This document shows, piece after piece, positions 24,577 to 32,554 of a stretch of DNA of 64,000 nt (the first letter of the stretch is position 1; each line of letters begins with the position of its first letter). The DNA comes from Bacillus massiliigorillae. GTDB taxonomy: Bacteria; Bacillota; Bacilli; Bacillales; DSM-1321. The notes beneath the pieces were generated by a model, which did not search any database, was not told where the DNA came from, and worked only from the letters and a program-made list of their open reading frames with translations. A program made the position numbers and the translations under genes. Where the stretch lies: assembly GCF_000380245.2 (NCBI RefSeq), contig NZ_HG428741.1:1875761-1939760 (forward strand), written 5' to 3'.

Positions 24577-24702
24577 TTACCTATACAATAGCTGCTCCCG
24601 ACATTCTACTTGTTTTTCAAAACAATAACGAATGAGAGCTAGATGATCATTTTTACTTATATTTAAAAATTCTATGATTAATACATTATCGGAATGTTTC
24701 AA
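24577..24702 (-). CDS. Possible 41-aa small protein, TTG start
   Basis: TTG 24702 follows GAGGTGAG at workable spacing and opens a 41-codon frame with helical, charged character (LIIEFLNISKNDHLALIRYC) ending EQLLYR. Size and composition resemble small regulatory proteins of bacilli. No family match recognised. It lies 49 bp upstream of the HD-GYP gene on the same strand and could share its transcript. Confidence 0.4.
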   Translation of the reverse strand: MKHSDNVLIIEFLNISKNDHLALIRYCFEKQVECREQLLYR

Positions 24703-24864
24703 TACGCACTCACCTCAATAAAAATAATTTTTGTAAGTTGTATATATTGAATAATTTAACATTTATTGTAATATATACAAAATAGTCCAAAATACCTTTT
24801 ATTGCGTTAATATATGAAGAATCATGTACATTTTCTTAATTCCATTGTATTATTGACTAATTTT

Positions 24865-24896
24865 AAAACCCACCAATAAAAATCAAGGTGGATTTT
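24865..24896 (-). terminator. Terminator of the ABC exporter unit
   Basis: AAAACCCACC (24865-24874) pairs with GGTGGATTTT (24887-24896) with one mismatch, just past the permease stop. The T residues are within the stem. Confidence 0.6.
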
Positions 24897-24910
24897 ACGA
24901 AAAATATATA

Positions 24911-25627
24911 TTAGTCGAGTTCTAAATTAGGGATACGCCAAGCTACTATACATAAAGAACAAATCATGATAACTAAAAGCGGTAAAAGATTAGAAAAGTC
25001 AAAGTGATTTTGTTTCATCAGCACATATCCCCATGTCACTGGAAATATTTTCCCTAATCCTTGAAGAAAATTAGGAAGCAAATTAGCAGGAAACATAATT
25101 CCTGATAACATAATAGAAGGAAGAAAGATAAATTGTGCAATCATTGTTTGTTTTGATATATTTTGAATCATCAAGCCGAGAACACTTCCAACAGCTAAAC
25201 ATGTTAAAGTAAAGATAGCAAGCATTACAAAATAAACTGGTAATATTTTAGGAATACTTGCATCAAAAGTAATAGGAGCAAGAAAAAAAATGATTAGACT
25301 CATTATTTATAAATGAATAAATGCTGATATAAAATTATTTACAATTGCTGTCCATAAAGGAATACCGCCTACCTTATAGGCTTTTTTTATTTCACTCCCA
25401 AATAACTCAATTAGCGGTGTAGGACTTCCTAGGAAAGCACCCATCGTTACTCCAAATATAGTCATAGATTGAATTAGCGTTTCCTTAGCTAATGGATCAA
25501 TTGAAGTGAATACCCCTCCCATAAAAAAGAAAAACACTAACGGAACCACATAATAGGTTAGTAATACACCTTTATTACGTAAATCAAGCTTCCATTGTAA
25601 TGAAACACCATATAAAAAAGCACGCAT
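24911..25627 (-). pseudogene. ABC-2 exporter permease interrupted by an in-frame TAA
   Basis: Two collinear pieces of one 238-codon ABC-2 type permease, in the same frame. The first (from ATG 25627) covers the N-terminal cytoplasmic and first membrane segments. TAA at 25307-25309 (after FISAFIHL) stops it, and one codon later the second piece continues to 24911 with MSLIIFFLAP and four membrane segments, including SKQTMIAQFIFLPSIMLSGIMFP. A single nonsense change explains the split. It directly follows its ATPase gene, so the exporter is presumably inactive. Readthrough or a sequencing error cannot be excluded. Confidence 0.8.
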
Positions 25628-25630
25628 CTT

Positions 25631-26491
25631 TTATCCCTCCTTCGCAATATCCATAAATCGTTGTTCTAAAGAAGCTCTCTCCAATTTTATATCAAGAATA
25701 ATATTTTCTTGTCGCTTAGCAAGTGTGAGTAATTCTAGTAGTGCATCACTTATGCTAGTTCCGTTAAACATAGCGTATCCATGCTTCTCTCCTGCATAAG
25801 AACAATTAACTAATCCTTTTATATTCAACGGTTGAGTGGTCTTTATATGAATCTTACATTGTCCCCCTATCTTCAGCGTTAATTCATTAGCTGATCCTGT
25901 AAATGCGATTCTCCCATCCTTTAATATAGCAATTCGGTCGCAAAGACTTTCTACCTCTGCCATATCATGACTTGCTAATATAATTGTTTTGCCTTGCTGT
26001 TTTAATTTTCGAATTTCATTATGTAGAGATACTTTTCCTTCAACATCAAGTCCCGCTGTTGGTTCATCAAGAAACAACACATCTGGATCACCAATTAAAG
26101 CAAGTGCTAAATGTAGCCGTCGTTTTTGACCTGTTGACAATTCCTTGTATTGTCGGTTTTTCAATTCCTCTAATCCAAATTTATGAAGAGACGCCATATC
26201 AAAGGAAGTCTTATTCCATTTACAAAATAGTGTAATAGCTTCTATTACTCGTATATTAATAGGAAGGGAGGAAGACTGTAATTGAACGCCCATTTTCCCT
26301 GAGACAGTAATTGTTCCACTATCATACTTACGAATCCCTTCAATGCATTCTAACGTGGTCGTTTTACCTGCCCCATTTGTACCAAGAAGCCCAAAGATTT
26401 CACCCCGTTCTACCTCAAATGATATTCCTTTAATAACCTGATTATTACCATAGCTTTTTGTTAATTGTTCAACTTGAAGAGCTATAATCAT
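25631..26491 (-). CDS. ABC exporter ATPase (DrrA/CcmA-like)
   Basis: A 286-aa nucleotide-binding subunit of an ABC-2 exporter, probably for a drug or antimicrobial. Walker A GTNGAGKTT is near residue 40, the signature is LSTGQKRRL and Walker B is VLFLDEPTAGLD, followed by ASHDMAEVE. The C-terminal 70 residues match the DrrA-type extension. ATG 26491 is preceded by a GC-rich purine SD. Its permease gene follows after 3 bp but is disrupted, leaving this ATPase without an obvious partner. Confidence 0.85.
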   Translation of the reverse strand: MIIALQVEQLTKSYGNNQVIKGISFEVERGEIFGLLGTNGAGKTTTLECIEGIRKYDSGTITVSGKMGVQLQSSSLPINIRVIEAITLFCKWNKTSFDMASLHKFGLEELKNRQYKELSTGQKRRLHLALALIGDPDVLFLDEPTAGLDVEGKVSLHNEIRKLKQQGKTIILASHDMAEVESLCDRIAILKDGRIAFTGSANELTLKIGGQCKIHIKTTQPLNIKGLVNCSYAGEKHGYAMFNGTSISDALLELLTLAKRQENIILDIKLERASLEQRFMDIAKEG

Positions 26492-26593
26492 TTTGCCTGC
26501 CCCCAATTCATACCTATTTCTCTTAAAACGATAGATTTAATCAAATACCCTTCGAAAAGCGGCTATAAACACAATAAAAATAATAAAATATGA

Positions 26594-26630
26594 CAAAAAA
26601 ACTCTCTCTTATCATTCAAAAGAGAGAGTT
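26594..26630 (-). terminator. Terminator at the end of the shikimate cluster
   Basis: AACTCTCTCT (26600-26609) and AGAGAGAGTT (26621-26630) form a perfect 10-bp stem. On the minus strand seven T follow. Confidence 0.85.
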
Positions 26631-26656
26631 ACAGAAAATTTGTTTTATACAACAAA

Positions 26657-27865
26657 TTACGCTGCCATTTGTTGAACATTTGCAGTCTTTTTCGTAAGCA
26701 TTCGATAACGATAATTTACTAATACCGCTAACAAAATACCTGTGATATTAATCATTAAAGAAAAAATAAATACGCCGCTAACATCCGTAAATCTTGTAAT
26801 AAGACCCGTGACAAATGGAATACCAGCCGTTGCAGCACTAGTTGCTGTACATAGAATACCAGTCATTCTACCTTTATTCTTCCAAAACATTTCACACATA
26901 ACTGATAATGCTAATTGCATAACACCTGCTAATGAAAAACCAATAATAAAAGCTGCCACAACAGTAACGCTTGGTACTTGAATAAACATAAGAACTAATG
27001 TAGCAACCAATGTAATGATTGGGTACACAAGTAATACCTCTACTGCCTTCACCCATTTTCGTAGTGCAATTGCAACAGCGATTACAGATACAAAGGCACC
27101 AACATTATAATAGCTAATTAATTTTAACGAGCTTGTTAATGACATACCGATAACTTCTTGCGCATATGTTGGCATCCAAATTTGCATTAAATATAATAAT
27201 GCAGGTGCCGTAAATCCAATTCCAACAAGAGCCATTCCTTCCAGTTTGAATTTAGGCTTACCAACAATAGTAGAAGAAACTATTTCATTTTTCTTCTCAT
27301 CGTTTGATACCCTAAAAGAAGGGAACTTAACTGTCATTAATGACACAGCACTGATAATTAGAATAATAGCTGGTACAAAGAAAGACCATCCAAAAAAGAT
27401 ATTATTATTAAGAAAGAAAGCTATCATAAATGGTAGAATTAACGATCCAACAGAAATGAACGCTTTAAGAGAAACAGTAGCTGCTCCAGCGTATTTCGGA
27501 AATGATTCCATTAATGTAGGATATGTTCCTGCATCTAAAAAGGCATTTGATAATCCACCTAAAACGGCAAATATAAGTGCAACTTCATAACTAGGGCTTA
27601 GTGGGATCCCTACTAAGAAAAGCGCACAAAATAATGCTCCTAATATAACGAAAGGCTTTCGACCGATTCTATCAGATAATGTTCCCGCTATATATAATGA
27701 AAGAAGCCTACCAACACCAAATGCAGATATGAGAAATGAAACACCCGCATTATCAGTATTCAATTTTTCCGAAAGAAATGACATATTTTGAGCAATCATT
27801 ATGTATGCCATACCAAATGCAAAATAATTGATATAACAACCTAATGCAGCAAATTTACTTCTCAT
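26657..27865 (-). CDS. MFS transporter, shikimate/quinate cluster (copy 1)
   Basis: A 402-aa major-facilitator protein with twelve predicted membrane segments and the A-loop GTLSDRIGRKPFV between helices 2 and 3. It is clearly paralogous to the next gene (shared YINYF, AQNM, TDxAGV and GRLxxL landmarks). Start ATG 27865 follows GGAGGTAGGA; the in-frame TTG five codons earlier is part of the SD. It has its own TGTGA-type palindrome upstream (27928-27943). By context a shikimate, quinate or related acid importer; direction and substrate are inference. Confidence 0.85.
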   Translation of the reverse strand: MRSKFAALGCYINYFAFGMAYIMIAQNMSFLSEKLNTDNAGVSFLISAFGVGRLLSLYIAGTLSDRIGRKPFVILGALFCALFLVGIPLSPSYEVALIFAVLGGLSNAFLDAGTYPTLMESFPKYAGAATVSLKAFISVGSLILPFMIAFFLNNNIFFGWSFFVPAIILIISAVSLMTVKFPSFRVSNDEKKNEIVSSTIVGKPKFKLEGMALVGIGFTAPALLYLMQIWMPTYAQEVIGMSLTSSLKLISYYNVGAFVSVIAVAIALRKWVKAVEVLLVYPIITLVATLVLMFIQVPSVTVVAAFIIGFSLAGVMQLALSVMCEMFWKNKGRMTGILCTATSAATAGIPFVTGLITRFTDVSGVFIFSLMINITGILLAVLVNYRYRMLTKKTANVQQMAA

Positions 27866-27927
27866 TAATCCTACCTCCAACTAACATAAATGAAAAAATT
27901 ATGAGGCTATTTCAAAACTCTACAATT

Positions 27928-27943
27928 AGTGAAATATTTCACA
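27928..27943. promoter_or_regulatory. TGTGA-type palindrome, copy 4 (upstream of MFS copy 1)
   Basis: AGTGAAATATTTCACA. The inner GTGAAATATTTCAC is a perfect 14-bp palindrome; one outer base departs from TGTGA-N6-TCACA. It lies 63 bp upstream of the MFS start. Confidence 0.65.
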
Positions 27944-27976
27944 TAAATTATTACGAAAAATGATAAAGCCGTTGAA

Positions 27977-28018
27977 GGCGTACCAAAAGTGAATTTCAAT
28001 CACTTTTAGCACAACCCC
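27977..28018 (-). terminator. Hairpin between the two MFS genes
   Basis: AAAAGTGA (27985-27992) pairs with TCACTTTT (28000-28007), and outer bases (GGCGTAC / GCACAACC) extend it imperfectly. It lies just downstream of MFS copy 2. The T-run is poor, so termination may be partial. Confidence 0.5.
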
Positions 28019-28046
28019 ATAATTTATTTCTATATTATAACTTTTG

Positions 28047-29267
28047 CTAGGCAGCTACACTACCCTTAGTATTTTCCACTTTCATAACAATACGGTATCT
28101 GATTAGTACAACTACAGATAACAATACCCCAACGAAAGTTACTGCTGCACCAAAATAAATGATATTTGTTACATTTGATTCTGCAAGCATTCCTGTAACC
28201 GCTGGAATTACTGCACTAGCAACACTTGACATTGTCATGAAGATACCTGTCATTGTTCCTTTTTTACCATTAAAGAATTCAGTCATTACTACTAATCCTA
28301 ATTGAAGTACTCCACCAGCTGCGAAGAAGCCAATTAAGAATGCACCTGCAACAACCATAATCGGTGTTTGAATAAACGCTACTCCCAGTAATACAAACAG
28401 TGACATTAATGGATAAACGAACACAACATATACTGGCTTAATTAAACTCTTAACTAAGTATGATGTTAAGAAAACAGATGCTAAAGAACCTGCACTATAA
28501 TAAGAAACTAATTTTAAAGCTGAAGTGTTTGTCATACCTACTACTTCTTCACCATAAGTCGGTAACCAAGTTTGAACGATTAAGAATGTTGCTGTTGCTG
28601 TAAAAGCGATCATAATAACAGCTAGACCTTCAACCCAGAACTTAGGCTTTGAAGCAAATACTTTTGTCGCTTGTCCTTCTTCTTTTCCATCTTTTACTTT
28701 TGACACAACGTGATTTGGGAACGGTGATTTAAGAATAAAGATTGCATTTAGTACTAATAATGCAACTGGGATTAGGAATGACACGCCCCAATACCAATTG
28801 TTTGTAATAACTAAACCAATGATTACTGGTAATAAGAACTGACCTGCAGAAATAAACGCTTTAATAATGATATTTGCAGTACCCGCTGCTGTTGGGAATG
28901 ACTCCATTAATGCTGGATAAGTACCTGCATCTAATACAGAATTTGCAATCCCTGCTAACAAAGCAAATACAAATGCGATCTGAACATTTGGTGCAAATAA
29001 AATCGAAACAAAGAATGCAACATATACTATCATACCCACAAGAATAGTTGGTTTTCTGCCAAATTTATCAGATAGAACGCCAGAGATTGCTAAAGCTATT
29101 AAACGTCCAATTCCAAGCGCAGAGATTACATAAGCTACACCTGCTTTATCCGTATGTAACTGTCCAGTTAAAAATGTCATGTTTTGAGCTAAAATGATAG
29201 CCCCCATACCATGAACAAAGTAGTTAATATACATTGCCATTGCGGTTGGCAAATACTTATTTTTCAT
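28047..29267 (-). CDS. MFS transporter, shikimate/quinate cluster (copy 2)
   Basis: A 406-aa MFS protein with twelve membrane segments and A-loop GVLSDKFGRKPTI. ATG 29267 follows CGGAG. It lies 90 bp downstream of aroE copy 1 and, unlike the other units, has no TGTGA palindrome in that gap; only a 12-bp hairpin (29306-29341) without a T-run separates them, so it is probably co-transcribed with aroE. Duplication with MFS copy 1 is evident from long shared segments. Likely substrate: quinate, shikimate or a derivative (context only). Confidence 0.86.
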   Translation of the reverse strand: MKNKYLPTAMAMYINYFVHGMGAIILAQNMTFLTGQLHTDKAGVAYVISALGIGRLIALAISGVLSDKFGRKPTILVGMIVYVAFFVSILFAPNVQIAFVFALLAGIANSVLDAGTYPALMESFPTAAGTANIIIKAFISAGQFLLPVIIGLVITNNWYWGVSFLIPVALLVLNAIFILKSPFPNHVVSKVKDGKEEGQATKVFASKPKFWVEGLAVIMIAFTATATFLIVQTWLPTYGEEVVGMTNTSALKLVSYYSAGSLASVFLTSYLVKSLIKPVYVVFVYPLMSLFVLLGVAFIQTPIMVVAGAFLIGFFAAGGVLQLGLVVMTEFFNGKKGTMTGIFMTMSSVASAVIPAVTGMLAESNVTNIIYFGAAVTFVGVLLSVVVLIRYRIVMKVENTKGSVAA

Positions 29268-29305
29268 TATGATTACTCCGTTTCAGCCATTATTTATTTA
29301 GTTTG

Positions 29306-29341
29306 CCGTTTAGCTCTTCATATACTTTCAGAGCTAAACGG
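29306..29341 (-). terminator. Intercistronic hairpin between aroE copy 1 and MFS copy 2
   Basis: CCGTTTAGCTCT (29306-29317) and AGAGCTAAACGG (29330-29341), perfect 12-bp stem. No T-run on the minus strand, suggesting partial termination or mRNA stabilisation. Confidence 0.55.
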
Positions 29342-29357
29342 ATGATTTTACATATTT

Positions 29358-30236
29358 TTAAAACATTTGCTCTTTCACATAATTAACAGGCATTTCTTCC
29401 CCTGTCCAAATTTCAAATGCTTTTGCCCCTTGATAAAGCATCATGCCTAAGCCATTAATTGTTTTACATCCAGCACCTTCAGCCATTTCTAGCATCTTTG
29501 TTTTACGTGGAATGTATACAACATCAGACACAATTAATTCTGGACGAAGCCATGAAGCATCCGGAATTAGACATTCATCTTGAAGTGGCTTCATTCCAAC
29601 TCCTGTACCATTTGTTAAAATATCTGCTTCAGCAATTGCTGCTTTCAATGCATCAAGATCTTTAAGCTTATGAACGGTTGCTTTACAGTTTACATCTTTC
29701 ATTTCTTCGTTAATGATTTGAACATTTTTCTCTGCACGAGCATAGAACTCATCATCACGGTTAAAGATGGAAATTTCAGCTACTCCATCAAGTGCTGCTT
29801 GAATTGCGATAGCGGTTGCTGCTCCACCCGCACCCATTAGAACCATTTTCTTACCGATAACATCTACGCCAGCTTCTTTTAGCCCACGCATATAACCAGT
29901 TCCATCTGTAATATGACCAATTAGTTTGCCATTTTCATTAACAACTGTATTAACAGCTCCTGCAAACTGTGCAGCTGGTGATAATTCATCAAGTAAAGAT
30001 AGAATTTTTGTTTTATTTGGCATTGAAACGTTAAATCCACGAACCTCTAATGCACGCATACCTGTTACAACATCCGCTAATTGTTCATTACCAACTTCAA
30101 ATGCCATGTAAGCATAATTTAATCCTAGTTTTCTAAGTGACATATTATGCATAGCTGGCGATAATGAATGACCAATTGGTGTTGCCAATAATCCTAATAA
30201 TTTCGTTCTTCCATCGATGCGTCCTAAATCTGTCAT
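29358..30236 (-). CDS. aroE: Shikimate/quinate dehydrogenase, copy 1
   Basis: A 292-aa member of the shikimate dehydrogenase family, of the longer form (IDGRTKLLGLLATPIGHSLS start) that I associate with quinate/shikimate dehydrogenases of Listeria-type clusters. Substrate motif SLSPAMHN, catalytic Lys in NVSMPNKTK, Asp in GHITDGTGY (the usual Asn before Thr is Ile here) and the NAD(P) loop GAGGAATAI are present. ATG 30236 follows GGAGGTATTACA. Operator palindrome 109-124 bp upstream (30345-30360). It reversibly oxidises shikimate to 3-dehydroshikimate and possibly quinate to dehydroquinate. Confidence 0.9.
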   Translation of the reverse strand: MTDLGRIDGRTKLLGLLATPIGHSLSPAMHNMSLRKLGLNYAYMAFEVGNEQLADVVTGMRALEVRGFNVSMPNKTKILSLLDELSPAAQFAGAVNTVVNENGKLIGHITDGTGYMRGLKEAGVDVIGKKMVLMGAGGAATAIAIQAALDGVAEISIFNRDDEFYARAEKNVQIINEEMKDVNCKATVHKLKDLDALKAAIAEADILTNGTGVGMKPLQDECLIPDASWLRPELIVSDVVYIPRKTKMLEMAEGAGCKTINGLGMMLYQGAKAFEIWTGEEMPVNYVKEQMF

Positions 30237-30344
30237 TGTAATACCTCCAATTGTTTTTCTCTGTCAGAATGATTTACAAAAAGGTAGCCTGATCAAACAA
30301 TAGTTACCTTTTGATTTGATTCATCTATGTAACAGCCTTAATAA

Positions 30345-30360
30345 TGTGAAATACTTCACA
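30345..30360. promoter_or_regulatory. TGTGA-type palindrome, copy 3 (upstream of aroE copy 1)
   Basis: TGTGAAATACTTCACA. With flanks it becomes a 22-bp palindrome with 9-bp perfect arms (TAATGTGAA / TTCACATTA, 30342-30363). On the minus strand it fits a 17-bp spacer between TTTTAA and TATTAA. The rest of the 30237-30597 gap contains the aroD terminator hairpin (30553-30582) and a segment similar to the region upstream of aroE copy 2. Confidence 0.7.
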
Positions 30361-30552
30361 TTAAAATAGAAAATTAATCTCTTAATCTTTGCTACTATGT
30401 ATTTCGTCTGTTTTTTCCTGACCACTTGATTATAAAAGGCTTTATCCTATTACGTCTAATTGAATTAATCATGCTTATTTATAGTTTTTTTCTATATATA
30501 AAGCGTGATTATACATCGTTTTTTCTGTAATTTTAAATCGTGAAGTACGATT

Positions 30553-30582
30553 AGAAGGCAAAACAAAATCATTTTACCTTCT
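30553..30582 (-). terminator. Hairpin after aroD
   Basis: AGAAGGCAAAA (30553-30563) pairs with TTTTACCTTCT (30572-30582) with one mismatch, 16 bp beyond the aroD stop. T-run weak. Confidence 0.5.
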
Positions 30583-30597
30583 TAAATGTATGAAGTC

Positions 30598-31359
30598 TTA
30601 CAGGCTCTTATGTAAGATGTTTAACACTGTGCGAAGTTCTTCAACCGGAATTTGTCCTGGAGCTGAAGCTTCTTTTCCAGCACCAAATGTGAATGCAGAA
30701 CCGAATACTTCTCCAGCTAAGCGGCTGATTACACCTGTACCACCCATTGACATAGTAATAATCGGACGATCAGCATATTTCGTTTTCATTGTATTTGTTG
30801 CATCTAATAATGTAATAACATCGGCTACACTTGTTGGCATAACAGCAATCTTTGGAATATCAGCACCAAACTCTTGCATTTTACGAAGACGATTAATAAT
30901 TTCTTCTTTAGCGGGCGTTTTGAAGAAATCATGATTTGACATAATAACAAATACACCATTTTCCTTTGCTGTCGCTAATAATGTTTTCACATTTTCTTCT
31001 TCATTAAATAGCTCTACGTCTACTAAATCAATATTCTTTGTACGTATAGCCGTTTGATTAAGCTCTAAATAGAACGCATCGCTAATTTCTTTGTTTCCGC
31101 CTTCTTTATGACTTCTAAATGTGAATAGCAATAACTCTTCTGCAAATACTTTTCTAAGTTTCGCAATAAGTTGTGTAACAGCTTGAAGATTTTCTACATG
31201 CTCGTAAATATCTACACGCCATTCAACTACATCTGGAGTAAGTGCTTTTACCATTTCAGCTTCTTGTAGAATTTCAGCTTCTGTCTTCCCAACAAGTGGA
31301 ACGATAATTTTCGAAGCTCCTTCGCCAATTGTTACATCTTTAATTTTTAAAATGCTCAT
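30598..31359 (-). CDS. aroD: Type I 3-dehydroquinate dehydratase
   Basis: A 253-aa class I dehydroquinase that converts 3-dehydroquinate to 3-dehydroshikimate through a Schiff base. The start motif VEWRVDIYE, the active His in VIMSNHDFFKTP and the Schiff-base Lys in DIPKIAVMPTS are visible, as is the late SMGGTGVISR loop. ATG 31359 follows AGAGGAG; the longer frame to 31380 begins upstream of that SD. It is 30 bp after aroE copy 2 in one transcript. With the dehydrogenases it links quinate to shikimate. Confidence 0.92.
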   Translation of the reverse strand: MSILKIKDVTIGEGASKIIVPLVGKTEAEILQEAEMVKALTPDVVEWRVDIYEHVENLQAVTQLIAKLRKVFAEELLLFTFRSHKEGGNKEISDAFYLELNQTAIRTKNIDLVDVELFNEEENVKTLLATAKENGVFVIMSNHDFFKTPAKEEIINRLRKMQEFGADIPKIAVMPTSVADVITLLDATNTMKTKYADRPIITMSMGGTGVISRLAGEVFGSAFTFGAGKEASAPGQIPVEELRTVLNILHKSL

Positions 31360-31389
31360 TGTATTTCTCCTCTTTATCAAAAATTCTAT

Positions 31390-32277
31390 CTATATGTTTG
31401 AAAACATTTGTTGCTTTACATATTCAACAGGCATTTTTTGACCTGTCCAAATTTCAAATGCTTTAGCTCCTTGATGAAGCATCATACCTAAGCCGTTAAT
31501 TGTTTGACAGCCAGCACTTTCAGCCATCTCTAACATTTTCGTTTTACGGGGAATATAAACAATATCAGATACAATTAAATCAGAGCGTAAACATGTAGGG
31601 TCTGGAATTAAACAACTATTTTCTAAAGGCTTCATCCCAACTCCTGTTGCATTCGTCAAAATATCGCTGCTGGCGATTTCAGCCTTAAATGTTGATTCAT
31701 CTTCAAGGGTGTAAGCCGTTGCTTTGCATTGTAAATCCTTCATTTCTTCATTAATAATGCGCGCATTATGTACGGCTCTTTCAAAGAACTCATCATTATT
31801 ATTAAAGATTGAAATTTCTGCAACACCATCTAACGCTGCTTGAATGGCAATAGCCGTCGCAGCTCCTCCTGCACCTATTATCGTCATTTTTTTACCAACA
31901 ACATCGATACCCGCTTCTTTCAAAGCATACATATAACCAATGCCGTCTGTATTATGACCAATTAACTTACCCTTTTCATTGACCACTGTGTTAACTGCTC
32001 CTGCAAAGCGTGCTGCCGGCGAAAGATCATCTAATAATGGAAGAATTTTTGTTTTATTTGGCATTGAAACATTAAAACCCCGAATTTGAAGCGCCCGCAT
32101 ACCTGTTACGACATCTGTTAACTCTCGATTACCAACTTCAAATGCCATATAGACATAGTTTAATCCAAGCTTTTTCAGAGACATATTATGCATAGCTGGT
32201 GATAACGAATGTCCAATGGGTGTCGCTAAAAGACCTAATAGCTTTGTTCTCCCATCGATACGACCTGAATCTGACAT
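31390..32277 (-). CDS. aroE: Shikimate/quinate dehydrogenase, copy 2
   Basis: A 295-aa paralogue of the 29358-30236 gene, with long identical runs (such as DGRTKLLGLLATPIGHSLSP). It keeps the canonical GHNTDGIGY, whereas copy 1 has GHITDG, so the pair may differ in substrate or cofactor preference. NAD(P) loop GAGGAATAI and catalytic Lys in SMPNKTK present. ATG 32277 follows GGGAGGG; the upstream GTG extension is rejected. Operator palindrome at 32389-32404. First gene of the aroE2-aroD transcript. Confidence 0.9.
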   Translation of the reverse strand: MSDSGRIDGRTKLLGLLATPIGHSLSPAMHNMSLKKLGLNYVYMAFEVGNRELTDVVTGMRALQIRGFNVSMPNKTKILPLLDDLSPAARFAGAVNTVVNEKGKLIGHNTDGIGYMYALKEAGIDVVGKKMTIIGAGGAATAIAIQAALDGVAEISIFNNNDEFFERAVHNARIINEEMKDLQCKATAYTLEDESTFKAEIASSDILTNATGVGMKPLENSCLIPDPTCLRSDLIVSDIVYIPRKTKMLEMAESAGCQTINGLGMMLHQGAKAFEIWTGQKMPVEYVKQQMFSNI

Positions 32278-32388
32278 GAATAACCCTCCCACAATCACTT
32301 ATAGTTGTTCATATTATGAATGATTTTTGCATTAGAATTCAATGGGACTAACTCAAATACGTTCCACTTTATTCTAAGCAATATCATT

Positions 32389-32404
32389 TGTGAACTTATT
32401 CACA
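32389..32404. promoter_or_regulatory. TGTGA-type palindrome, copy 2 (upstream of aroE copy 2)
   Basis: TGTGAACTTATTCACA. With flanks it forms a 22-bp palindrome with 9-bp perfect arms (ATTTGTGAA / TTCACAAAT). It lies 112 bp upstream of the aroE copy 2 start, the same distance as at the other aroE. Confidence 0.7.
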
Positions 32405-32507
32405 AATAAATATAATCTTTCATGACTACTTGATTATAAAAGAGACTCATCATTAAATCTAATTGAAAATTCAACTGATATTAATAGATTTCATCTATAC
32501 TTTTAAG

Positions 32508-32540
32508 TAGGTAAGTCAAAATTATTTATTGACTTACCTA
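32508..32540 (-). terminator. Hairpin after the enoate-reductase-like gene
   Basis: TAGGTAAGTCAA (32508-32519) pairs perfectly with TTGACTTACCTA (32529-32540). It lies 15 bp past the stop. No T-run, so efficiency is uncertain. Confidence 0.6.
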
Positions 32541-32554
32541 TAGAATCATTTCTA

